Shown here one piece after another: positions 32,964-39,578 of a stretch of DNA of 39,578 nucleotides. Source of the DNA: an uncultured Succinivibrionaceae bacterium (GTDB lineage: Bacteria > Pseudomonadota > Gammaproteobacteria > Enterobacterales > Succinivibrionaceae). Where the stretch lies: positions 1 to 39,578 of the forward strand of contig UQCV01000013.1 of the NCBI GenBank assembly GCA_900539665.1. The letters run 5' to 3'. The stretch's first letter is position 1; the number at the start of each line of letters is the position of its first letter. Below the pieces are notes generated by a model. The model was not told the DNA's origin, searched no databases, and saw nothing but the letters and a program-made list of their open reading frames with translations. The position numbers and the translations under genes are program-made.

Positions 32964-33791
32964 ATGATGCACAACAAAAAAATTGCCTTTATAGGCGGCG
33001 GCAATATGGCCGGTAGCATAATAAACGGGTTACTTAACGCAGGTTACAACGCTTCCCAAATTTGCGTCTCCACTCCTCACGCAGAAAAAGTTGAAGCGCT
33101 AAAACAAAAATTTGGTATTTGTGGCACTACCTCCAACGCCAAAGCAATAGAAGAAGCCGAAGTAGTTGTGTTAGCTGTAAAACCACAAATGGCAGCGGAA
33201 GCCTTAGCCGAAGTTACCAACAAAGGCTTACCACTTTCAGCTAAGCTTATCATTTCCGTAATGGCCGGGATTACAGTAGCAAGCATTCAACGTTTACTCC
33301 CAGGCACTTGCGAAATTATTCGCGTCATGCCAAATACCCCTGCTCTTATTGGCTATGGCATGGCAGGGCTTTATGCTTCTCCTAAGGCTTCTGCCGCAAG
33401 CAAAGAATTTGCGGAAGAATTACTTAACTCTTGTGGCAAAACAGTATGGGTTCCAACGGAAGATGGTATTAACGACATCACCGCTCTTTCTGGTAGCGCT
33501 CCGGCCTACTTTTTCCGTTTTATGGAATGCATGGCTGCCTCTGCTCTTAAAATGGGTTTTTCCGCTCAAGATGCCCGTAGTGTTATTGAACAAGTAGCTC
33601 TAGGAGCCGCTAACATGGTCATTAAAAATCAAGATAAAACTTTAGCCGAACTGCGAGCTGCAGTCACCTCCAAAGGTGGCACTACCTATGAAGCCCTTAG
33701 AGTTTTTGAAGAAGCAAACCTCGAAAAAATCGTGGACGACGCCATGGAAGCCTGTCGCTTAAAAGCAGAAGACATGAGTCGTAAATTTTAA
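32964..33791 (+). CDS. proC: Pyrroline-5-carboxylate reductase
   Basis: Last step of proline synthesis, NAD(P)H-dependent reduction of 1-pyrroline-5-carboxylate. I take the ATG at 32964 (275 residues), directly after AAAGAG; a longer frame from 32892 overlaps yggS and adds residues without homology. Rossmann motif KIAFIGGGNMAGSI at the start, then VLAVKPQ, the substrate segment IIRVMPNTPALIGYGM, the dimerisation signature SGSAPAYFFRFMECM and AAVTSKGGTTYEALRVFEE. It lies 46 bp after yggS, probably in the same transcript. Confidence 0.95.
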   Translation: MMHNKKIAFIGGGNMAGSIINGLLNAGYNASQICVSTPHAEKVEALKQKFGICGTTSNAKAIEEAEVVVLAVKPQMAAEALAEVTNKGLPLSAKLIISVMAGITVASIQRLLPGTCEIIRVMPNTPALIGYGMAGLYASPKASAASKEFAEELLNSCGKTVWVPTEDGINDITALSGSAPAYFFRFMECMAASALKMGFSAQDARSVIEQVALGAANMVIKNQDKTLAELRAAVTSKGGTTYEALRVFEEANLEKIVDDAMEACRLKAEDMSRKF

Positions 33792-33814
33792 AGGCTTGCC
33801 TTTAAAGCGAGCGT

Positions 33815-33840
33815 GCTCCTAACTTAAGGAGCTTTCTTTA
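33815..33840 (+). terminator. Terminator after proC
   Basis: GCTCC (33815-33819) and GGAGC (33828-33832) with a loop TAACTTAA, followed by TTTCTTTAT. Short stem but well placed. A second stem, AAACCAGA/TCTGGTTT (33895-33902, 33922-33929), followed by ATTTTAG, lies farther on. Confidence 0.55.
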
Positions 33841-33940
33841 TCAAATAATTAGGTGGCGCCTCAAGAACTTTAGCCGCCTATATTATTCCTCTTCAAACCA
33901 GAAGCATCTTAAAAATTTGCCTCTGGTTTATTTTAGCCTT

Positions 33941-34017
33941 AACGCTTTAAACCTAACGCTCGTTAAACCTAAAACAAATAAAGCTCATTATTCTTAGTTC
34001 TGTTAAAATAAAGCTCA
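33941..34017 (+). repeat. Short direct repeats upstream of yggT
   Basis: AACGCTTTAAACCT (33941-33954) is followed by AACGCTCGTTAAACCT (33955-33970). Then AAATAAAGCTCA occurs at 33976-33987 and 34006-34017, exactly 30 bp apart (about three helical turns). They lie 40-115 bp before the yggT start and could be regulator-binding sites or slippage products. Confidence 0.5.
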
Positions 34018-34057
34018 AGATAATTCATTTTTTTACGTTCAATTTAGGTATTAACAC

Positions 34058-34630
34058 ATGCCGTTTACTTTATTTATCTTTGCCCTCCCGGCTATGATTT
34101 TTTTTCTCCGCTTCCTCATGCAATTTACAGGTTGCGACTATTACAACCCACTTTGTCGCACTATTGCTTCAATCACTAGTCCATTCTTACGAGCAACTAA
34201 TGCCATCTCGTTTTTAAAAACTAGAAACAACGTGCACTACGGAGCTTTATTATGGACCTTCTTACTTGGTGAAATTGGTTATGGTTCATACTTCGTTTTC
34301 TTTGGGAAAAACTTTGCCTTTGATTTTGCCTCTATTGTTTTTATCTTTGTAGTAAGCTTTATTTTTACGATTTGGGCGATCATCAACCTATTATTTTACC
34401 TATTGCTACCATGTGCCATTCTCAGTTGGTTCCCATCTATGGCCTCTTGGAGTTTACTATTCCGTCAACTCACTAGCCCAATTATCGCCCCATTAGATCG
34501 TTTCATTCCTCCTATCGGGGTCATTTCACTATCTTTTATGGTCGGATTTTTCCTTATGAGTTTCGTAAACTATTCCGCCATGCCATTCGTTATTTATAAA
34601 CTCATTAATTTATTAGTAGGAATCCTCTAA
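34058..34630 (+). CDS. yggT: YggT-family inner-membrane protein
   Basis: A 190-residue integral membrane protein with two YGGT domains: NPLCRTIASITSPFLRATN in the first half and LLFRQLTSPIIAPLDRFIPPIGVISLSFMVGFFLM in the second. Each is a pair of helices with a conserved P-[FL]-[LR] turn; bacterial YggT has been linked to osmotic or ion stress, without a firm biochemical role. It ends in TAATG, sharing one base with the next gene, yggU. Confidence 0.9.
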   Translation: MPFTLFIFALPAMIFFLRFLMQFTGCDYYNPLCRTIASITSPFLRATNAISFLKTRNNVHYGALLWTFLLGEIGYGSYFVFFGKNFAFDFASIVFIFVVSFIFTIWAIINLLFYLLLPCAILSWFPSMASWSLLFRQLTSPIIAPLDRFIPPIGVISLSFMVGFFLMSFVNYSAMPFVIYKLINLLVGIL

Positions 34631-34929
34631 TGGCCACATGTGAACTAAAAAACGGCGTACTCCTCATACGCTTAGCTGTGGTGCCTAAATCAAGTCGAGA
34701 TGCAGTAGCAGGATTACTCGGAGAAGAAATAAAACTTGCCGTTACAGCCCCGCCAGTTGACGGCAAAGCTAACGCCCATATTGCTAAACTATTAGGTAAG
34801 TGGTTCAAGACAGCCAAAAGCAACGTTGAAATTGTTAAAGGCGAAACAGGGCGTCATAAAGTGGTAGTCATCAAAGACTACAAGGAAATACCAGAAGATT
34901 TTAAACCGTTCATGCCAAGCGAAAGCTAG
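34630..34929 (+). CDS. yggU: YggU-family (DUF167) protein
   Basis: A 99-residue soluble protein of the DUF167/YggU family of unknown function. The conserved core is RLAVVPKSSRDAVAGLLGEEIKLAVTAPPVDGKANAHIAKLL and VEIVKGETGRHKVVVI, nearly the whole domain. The ATG overlaps the yggT stop by one base (TAATG), so translation is coupled. The order proC-yggT-yggU is conserved in gammaproteobacteria. Confidence 0.93.
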   Translation: MATCELKNGVLLIRLAVVPKSSRDAVAGLLGEEIKLAVTAPPVDGKANAHIAKLLGKWFKTAKSNVEIVKGETGRHKVVVIKDYKEIPEDFKPFMPSES

Positions 34930-35117
34930 GTGGTAATTGGTTAATCGTTTATATCTCAGGCCACTTTTCTCACCCTTAATTTTTTTCACCATTTAATCCA
35001 CTAAAAATAAAAACCAAGAGTCCCCTAATTCTAAGACTTCAAATTAAGGGGGTCTTACATTTATCTCGGTATCTTGCCTTTGTCAATGGTATACGTTTAG
35101 AGGTATAAATCTAGACC

Positions 35118-35873
35118 TTACTCCACCTCATCATACTTTGGTAATACAAAATCACCTGGACGCTTAGCTTGGGTATCAATGCGTTTAAGCGTTTCCATCA
35201 TTTTGGTTCTTAAATCTCTAGTTGCCTGTTTGTACTCCGACTTAGGCAGATTACTTAAATCAATAGGATCGAGCATTTCAACGATTATTTCCCCATTATT
35301 CCACCGATTAAGCTTAATCTGCCCCGCATATGAGGATGTCACAAACGGAATAATTGGCACCCCTGCTAAAGCCGCAGTATGCACTGCTCCGGTTTTAAAA
35401 GGTAACATACCTTGACCTTTGGAACGATGACCCTCAGGGAACATCCAAATAGACAGACCATTTTTTTTGATGCGATTAACGATCGTCAAAAAATCTCCAC
35501 CAGTTTTTTTGGCATTCGCTCTATCAATTAAAATATTGCCTGACAAATAGAACAAAATCCCAAAAACTGGCGCATAAATTAAACTTTTTTTACCCACGCA
35601 AACTAGGCCTGGTTGCGGGATTTCTGCCATGGTTACAATATCCCAATTTGATTGGTGATTGCCAACAAATACAGCCGGCATTAAATCTCTCAACCCTGGT
35701 TTTATTCTATAGGTAACTTTAACCCCTAACACCCATTGAGCGAGTTTTAACATCTGAGTTAAACAATAGACATTACCCCGGTGTTTTGGACGACATAGGC
35801 ATACAGCTAATCCTGCGATTAACCACAAAATAGCCATCACTCCAAGCATTAACATTCTAAATAAAAAAATCAT
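35118..35873 (-). CDS. plsC: 1-acylglycerol-3-phosphate acyltransferase
   Basis: Makes phosphatidic acid by acylating lysophosphatidic acid at the inner membrane. The 251 residues start with a membrane helix (about 3-27), followed by the catalytic HX4D as NHQSNWDIV (H73, D78) and the acceptor block FPEGHRSKGQGMLPFKTGAV (E147). Then comes the VPIIPFV motif. It lies 25 bp after parC, the same pairing as in E. coli, and is likely cotranscribed with it. Confidence 0.94.
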   Translation of the reverse strand: MIFLFRMLMLGVMAILWLIAGLAVCLCRPKHRGNVYCLTQMLKLAQWVLGVKVTYRIKPGLRDLMPAVFVGNHQSNWDIVTMAEIPQPGLVCVGKKSLIYAPVFGILFYLSGNILIDRANAKKTGGDFLTIVNRIKKNGLSIWMFPEGHRSKGQGMLPFKTGAVHTAALAGVPIIPFVTSSYAGQIKLNRWNNGEIIVEMLDPIDLSNLPKSEYKQATRDLRTKMMETLKRIDTQAKRPGDFVLPKYDEVE

Positions 35874-35898
35874 TTTAATAATTCCGTTGAAATAATTA

Positions 35899-38238
35899 CT
35901 AAGACTTTGCGCCTTCGTTAGAATCAGTAGAAGTTGTGGTATCTACAGCGTCTTTATTTGCGTCCTGTTCTTCTTTAGGTTCACTTGCCTTTGGTATTAC
36001 CTGTAAACCAGTTACATGCTGTAAAGGTCTTGGCAACTTCACCCCACGACGACCACGTGGTGCAAAGTAGTTATCTAAACCCTTAAGGACAGAGGTAATA
36101 GTTCTCTTGCCTACGCTTATAACCACAGTATCCAAAGGGTTTAAAACGGCAATTGCGACAATATATTCCTCGCGTGAAGCTACTTTGTCCGCCGGTAATG
36201 AAATCATCTTATTACCACGACCACGGCTTAAACGAGCCATTTCTGAAACTTTAAAAATGAGCATGCGACCGGTATTGGTAATCACCAAGCAACAATCATT
36301 TTCTACGTCTTTGACCTTTTGCGGTGGCAACACTAAACCACCTTCAGTGATGTTTATAAGCCCCTTACCCTTAGCCGTACGCGAAAGCATATCTTGGTAC
36401 TGAGTTACAAAGCCATACCCCGCATCAGTAGCAATAAGGTAATAATCATTAGGGGTCCCACAAGTTACCGTCCTAATAGTTTCACCAGGCTGTAAGGTAA
36501 GTTTTCCGGTCAATGGTTCGCCTTGGCTACGAGCCGATGGTAATGTACTAATTTCTAAGCTATAACAGGTACCTAAACTCGAAACAAAGACTACATCGCC
36601 ATTGGAGCGACCAAAACTACTAGCCAAATAGCCGTCACCCGTTTTAAACGACAAACCAGTGACATCAGCTAAGTGCCCACGAGCAGCTCGCACCCACCCC
36701 ATTTGTGATAAAACAACGGTAACAGGTTCACTTGGCGTCATATCCTTTTCTGCGATCATCACCGCCACACTACGTTCAATAATAGGGCTCTTACGGTCAT
36801 CACCATATTCAAGGGCAGTTTCTTTAATTTCTTTTTTGAGTAGGTTTTTAAATTTAACTGCGGAATTTAAGTACGCTTCTAAACCTGTTTTTTCTTTTTC
36901 TAAAGCATTGCGTTCTTCAGTTAATTTAATTTCTGACAGGCGCGCTAAAGCTCGTAATTTTGTTTCTAAAATATATTCTGCCTGAATATCTGTTAAACCA
37001 AATCGCGCTATCAGCTCAGCCTTTGGCTCCTCAGAAGTTCTGATGATATGGATAACTTCATCGATATTTAAAAAGACCGTAAAAAGAGCGGCTAATAAGT
37101 GCAAGCGAGCATCAATTTTGGCAATTCGAGTATTGATTCTTGCCTTAACAGTTTCACTACGAAACGCTAGCCATTCCTTAAGAATCACCGGTAAAGATTT
37201 AACCGCTGGGTTGCCATCCATACCTAAAATATTGATATTGATTGGATAGGTGTTTTCCAAACCAAGTTTTGGTAAAGCAAACAGATGAAGCATCAATTTT
37301 TCAATATCAACTCGATTAGAACGTGGTACTAACACAATACGACACTTGTCACTAGTTTCATCTCTAATGTCAGCAAGTAATGGCAGTTTCTTCGCATTCA
37401 TGAGCTCTGCTAAGCGCTGAACCACATCCGAACCAGAAATTTGGTACGGTAAAGCCGTAATAATAATTTCCCCACGCTCTACTTGATAAACCGCACGCAT
37501 TCTAACGGAGCCACGCCCGGTTTCGTAGATTTTCTTCAACTCTTCATGGCTGTTGATAATTTCAGCTGCTGTTGGATAATCAGGCCCTTTGACAAACTGC
37601 ATAAGTTCAGAAACTGTGGCGTTAGGATGATCCAAAAGATATCCACAGGCATCAGCAACTTCACGTGCGTTGTGTGGTGGGATACTTGTGGCAATACCAA
37701 CGGCAATGCCTGCGGTCCCGTTTAACAAGATATGTGGCAACCGTGCTGGTAAAAATTCAGGTTCCTTCATAGTCCCATCAAAATTTGGGACATACGGAGT
37801 ACAGCCAAATTTTAAATCAGAAAGCAAAACTTCTGAAAACTTCGACAAGCGTGATTCAGTATAACGCATGGCCGCATAGGATTTAGGGTCATCTGGTGAA
37901 CCCCAGTTACCTTGTTTATCAACAAGAGGATAGCGATAAGAAAAGTCCTGAGCCATCAACACCATAGCTTCATAACAAGAAGCATCACCATGCGGATGGT
38001 ACTTACCTAACACGTCACCCACGGTACGGGCTGATTTCATAAATTTAGAGGAAGCTGTTAATCCAAGTTCATGCATGGCATAAATAATACGACGCTGAAC
38101 TGGCTTAAGTCCGTCAGACACATGGGGTAAAGCACGATCTCTTATGACTGACATGGAATAATTCAAATAAGCCGACTCAGTAAAGGCCTCGAGAGGTAAA
38201 CACTCTACCCCTTCTAGGCTCATTTTTATTTCATCCAT
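35899..38238 (-). CDS. parC: DNA topoisomerase IV subunit A
   Basis: Breakage-reunion subunit of topoisomerase IV, which unlinks sister chromosomes; the partner ParE is not in the window. I take the ATG at 38238 (779 residues) because AGGAG lies 9 bases before it; a GTG at 38244 is also in frame. The winged-helix domain has the active-site Tyr in AAMRYTESRLS. The quinolone-resistance region reads KYHPHGDASCYEAMV: at the position of E. coli Ser80 there is Ala, with Ser at the next position and Glu84 kept. The C-terminal beta-pinwheel blades (TGDGYLASSFGRSNGDVVFVSSLG and similar) follow, ending in an acidic tail with EEQDANKDAVD. Transcribed from a near-consensus promoter at 38271-38299. Confidence 0.95.
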   Translation of the reverse strand: MDEIKMSLEGVECLPLEAFTESAYLNYSMSVIRDRALPHVSDGLKPVQRRIIYAMHELGLTASSKFMKSARTVGDVLGKYHPHGDASCYEAMVLMAQDFSYRYPLVDKQGNWGSPDDPKSYAAMRYTESRLSKFSEVLLSDLKFGCTPYVPNFDGTMKEPEFLPARLPHILLNGTAGIAVGIATSIPPHNAREVADACGYLLDHPNATVSELMQFVKGPDYPTAAEIINSHEELKKIYETGRGSVRMRAVYQVERGEIIITALPYQISGSDVVQRLAELMNAKKLPLLADIRDETSDKCRIVLVPRSNRVDIEKLMLHLFALPKLGLENTYPININILGMDGNPAVKSLPVILKEWLAFRSETVKARINTRIAKIDARLHLLAALFTVFLNIDEVIHIIRTSEEPKAELIARFGLTDIQAEYILETKLRALARLSEIKLTEERNALEKEKTGLEAYLNSAVKFKNLLKKEIKETALEYGDDRKSPIIERSVAVMIAEKDMTPSEPVTVVLSQMGWVRAARGHLADVTGLSFKTGDGYLASSFGRSNGDVVFVSSLGTCYSLEISTLPSARSQGEPLTGKLTLQPGETIRTVTCGTPNDYYLIATDAGYGFVTQYQDMLSRTAKGKGLINITEGGLVLPPQKVKDVENDCCLVITNTGRMLIFKVSEMARLSRGRGNKMISLPADKVASREEYIVAIAVLNPLDTVVISVGKRTITSVLKGLDNYFAPRGRRGVKLPRPLQHVTGLQVIPKASEPKEEQDANKDAVDTTTSTDSNEGAKS

Positions 38239-38270
38239 TTTCACCTTCTCCTATCATTTCTAATCTGTGT

Positions 38271-38299
38271 ATTATACCTTTAACCGGCTCTTATGCCAA
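38271..38299 (-). promoter_or_regulatory. parC promoter
   Basis: On the coding strand TTGGCA (38294-38299), 17 bp, TATAAT (38271-38276): one mismatch from the sigma-70 consensus with ideal spacing. Start of transcription near 38264, giving a 25-nt leader with AGGAG before the ATG. Confidence 0.85.
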
Positions 38300-38476
38300 A
38301 AATCAAGAGAGTACAGAAATAACAACCTTGGTCAAGCTCACTTTGCTCCGTAAAACACCTTAAAAATTTAAGTTGAGCTCTACGAGGCTAATAGCTCCAC
38401 CACAACGTAAATCACGTTTCTCTTTGTAGATAAGCGTGGTCTTAAGTTAGAATCATTTGGTAACAACTAGACTATC

Positions 38477-38614
38477 TTACCTTCTTTTAATGCGCTTAGA
38501 TTTTAAGCCTCTTATGCCTCCACCTGCGTCTATAAATTTATCCCTCAAACTATCTAAAAGCTTAGGCGATAAATCATAGAATTCATGTCCAGAAATAGCA
38601 TAATATGGTACCAT
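38477..38614 (-). CDS. Possible 45-residue basic protein
   Basis: A frame of 45 codons from ATG at 38614 to TAA at 38477, not matching any family I know. It reads MVPYYAISGHEFYDLSPKLL, then an amphipathic segment DSLRDKFIDAG, and ends in a basic tail (GLKSKRIKRR). The frame is open for 16 further codons upstream, to a TAA. No strong Shine-Dalgarno is visible; a TTAACCC/GGGTTAA hairpin sits about 10 bp before the ATG. The balanced composition, a helix-like core and a Lys/Arg-rich C-terminus make it look more protein-like than random AT-rich sequence, but it could be chance or the remnant of a longer gene. Confidence 0.3.
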   Translation of the reverse strand: MVPYYAISGHEFYDLSPKLLDSLRDKFIDAGGGIRGLKSKRIKRR

Positions 38615-38730
38615 ACGAGAGCCATTAACCCCGTGGGTTAAGCCTATGCTTTTTAGCAGTTATCAATAATTAGGCTGGCTTTAAAGAAATTCACCCACAA
38701 CTAACGTTCAAGCTAACAGATATCTTTTTC

Positions 38731-39402
38731 ATGAACACTTCCATATTTAAAGCATTACTATTTTTAGCTCTACCAAGCGCATTATTAGCTTTTTTTCCAA
38801 ATAGTGCTTGGGCTAATAATTTCGCAGTCGGAGGCACTTCGCTTCCCTACCACGTCTATATGCAGGCTTTAGCCGAATACCCTGAATATGACCCAGAATT
38901 TGACTATATCAAACTTAAAACCATCAACCCTATTGCCACTAACAGCAATTGGTTTATTCCTGAAGCGCGCAAAATGCTTGTGGATAAAGTAGTGGTTGTT
39001 AAGTCTAGATTTAGAATGTTTTTATACAAAGGTTCTAATGTAATTCGTAGCTACACTATCGCTATAGGTACCGCCAAAGGGCCTAAAGAATATGAAGGTG
39101 ATAAAAAAACTCCAGAAGGAGTGTACGTTCTAGACTACAAAAAATATAACTCGAACTACTATAAAGCTTTTCACATTTCATACCCCAACTCTAAAGATAT
39201 TGCCCGGGCCGAAAAGCTCGGTAAGAGACCTGGAGGCATGATTATGCTCCACGGCCAACCACGATACATTAAAGGCGAGGATGGATTAGCCAATCTACAG
39301 CCTTCAAGATGGACCAACGGTTGCATTGCCATGCTCAACCAAGACATTGACGAATTACTAAACCTCGTCGATCCAGGTACCACCATCATAATAGAACCGT
39401 AA
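38731..39402 (+). CDS. Exported L,D-transpeptidase-family (YkuD, YafK/DpaA-like) protein
   Basis: A 223-residue periplasmic protein. Signal peptide at 1-28, ending SAWA. A YkuD domain at about 85-222 starts DKVVVVKSRFRMFLYKGSNVIRSYTIAIG and has KKTPEGVYVL, the His of MIMLHGQ (H174), and the catalytic Cys in WTNGCIAM (C198). The TNGC form and spacing resemble the YafK/DpaA group more than the cross-linking Ldt enzymes that have SxGC(I/V)R; DpaA releases Braun lipoprotein from peptidoglycan. Whether it makes or cuts bonds to peptidoglycan cannot be told. It is monocistronic, with a strong terminator 4 bp after the stop. Confidence 0.85.
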   Translation: MNTSIFKALLFLALPSALLAFFPNSAWANNFAVGGTSLPYHVYMQALAEYPEYDPEFDYIKLKTINPIATNSNWFIPEARKMLVDKVVVVKSRFRMFLYKGSNVIRSYTIAIGTAKGPKEYEGDKKTPEGVYVLDYKKYNSNYYKAFHISYPNSKDIARAEKLGKRPGGMIMLHGQPRYIKGEDGLANLQPSRWTNGCIAMLNQDIDELLNLVDPGTTIIIEP

Positions 39403-39403
39403 G

Positions 39404-39442
39404 AAAAAACCCAGTAAGCTTATGAAACTTGCTGGGTTTTCT
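39404..39442 (+). terminator. Terminator after the L,D-transpeptidase-family gene
   Basis: AAAACCCAGTAAG (39406-39418) and CTTGCTGGGTTTT (39428-39440) form a 13-bp stem with one T-G pair and a 9-nt loop, with A-run before and T-run after; it may work in both directions. Confidence 0.88.
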
Positions 39443-39500
39443 TTACCATCAGGTTTTAGCCCTATGGCTTAAATATATTAAAAGTGCTTATGGTTTAACA

Positions 39501-39557
39501 GTGAACTACTCACCACCTAAAGAGGTGGGAGCTTCGTAATTACTCATTAGAGTAATT
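39501..39557. mobile_element. Putative IS200/IS605-like terminal hairpins (partial element)
   Basis: GTGAACTACTCACCACCT then AAAG then AGGTGGGAGCTTC: the stem CCACCT (39513-39518)/AGGTGG (39523-39528) is framed by GTGAACTAC and GAGCTTC. This is the wording I know from ends of IS200/IS605 (TnpB-bearing) elements. A second perfect hairpin, AATTACTC (39538-39545)/GAGTAATT (39550-39557), follows directly. No transposase is inside the window; the rest would lie to the right. Confidence 0.45.
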
Positions 39558-39578
39558 CTAAAGAAGTTTGATAGCTAT

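Larger units (their letters stand above)
38245..38730. other. Divergent region between parC and the L,D-transpeptidase gene
   Basis: 486 bp. It contains the parC promoter (38271-38299), a small open frame of 45 codons (38477-38614) and a perfect inverted repeat TTAACCC-CGT-GGGTTAA (38625-38641). I see no clear promoter for the rightward gene. Confidence 0.5.

Overview
The window looks like a chromosomal segment of an AT-rich gammaproteobacterium, possibly of the anaerobic Succinivibrionaceae/Aeromonadales type. The taxon is an inference from gene content and order: rpoE-rseA-rseB-rseC-lepA-lepB-rnc-era-recO-pdxJ on one strand, rlmD divergent from barA, parC followed by plsC, and pilT-pilU divergent from yggS-proC-yggT-yggU. 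The conserved genes are complete and unremarkable in length.

Positions 1 to about 7,960 are an accessory region ending next to the 3' end of rlmD. It holds a 5'-truncated phage-type family A DNA polymerase, an Mrr-like restriction endonuclease with a zinc-ribbon N-terminus, and a complete IS4-superfamily (IS1634-like) insertion sequence with 27-bp terminal inverted repeats. It also holds an overlapping methyltransferase/HNH nuclease pair that looks like a type II (probably type IIS) restriction-modification system with a FokI-type two-domain adenine methyltransferase. Last comes the 3' stump of a DUF2326 (ABC-three-component type) defence gene. The mixture of intact and broken defence and mobile genes, and the strongly AT-rich restriction genes, point to repeated gain and loss at this site.

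Positions 7,964-19,600 carry rlmD, barA (divergent), then the leftward pdxJ-recO-era-rnc-lepB-lepA block (translation, ribosome assembly, protein export, B6 synthesis). It continues leftward from rseC, rseB, rseA and rpoE (22,161), the envelope stress module. A strong terminator separates rseA from rseB, and another lies between lepB and rnc. Between rpoE and nadB sit a Wzy/O-antigen-ligase-like membrane protein and ribA.

Positions 27,400-39,400 carry a FecCD/FecE-type ABC pair without a binding protein, a YfhL-like 2[4Fe-4S] ferredoxin, the pilus retraction ATPases pilT and pilU, yggS-proC-yggT-yggU, plsC and parC, and an exported L,D-transpeptidase-family protein. The right edge contains tandem hairpins that resemble an IS200/IS605 end.

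The best leads are the insertion sequence, whose transposase is split exactly at an A AAA AAA slippery heptamer, has a triplicated first-Asp motif and an AT-hook tail, and the FokI-like methyltransferase paired with an HNH rather than a FokI-type nuclease.
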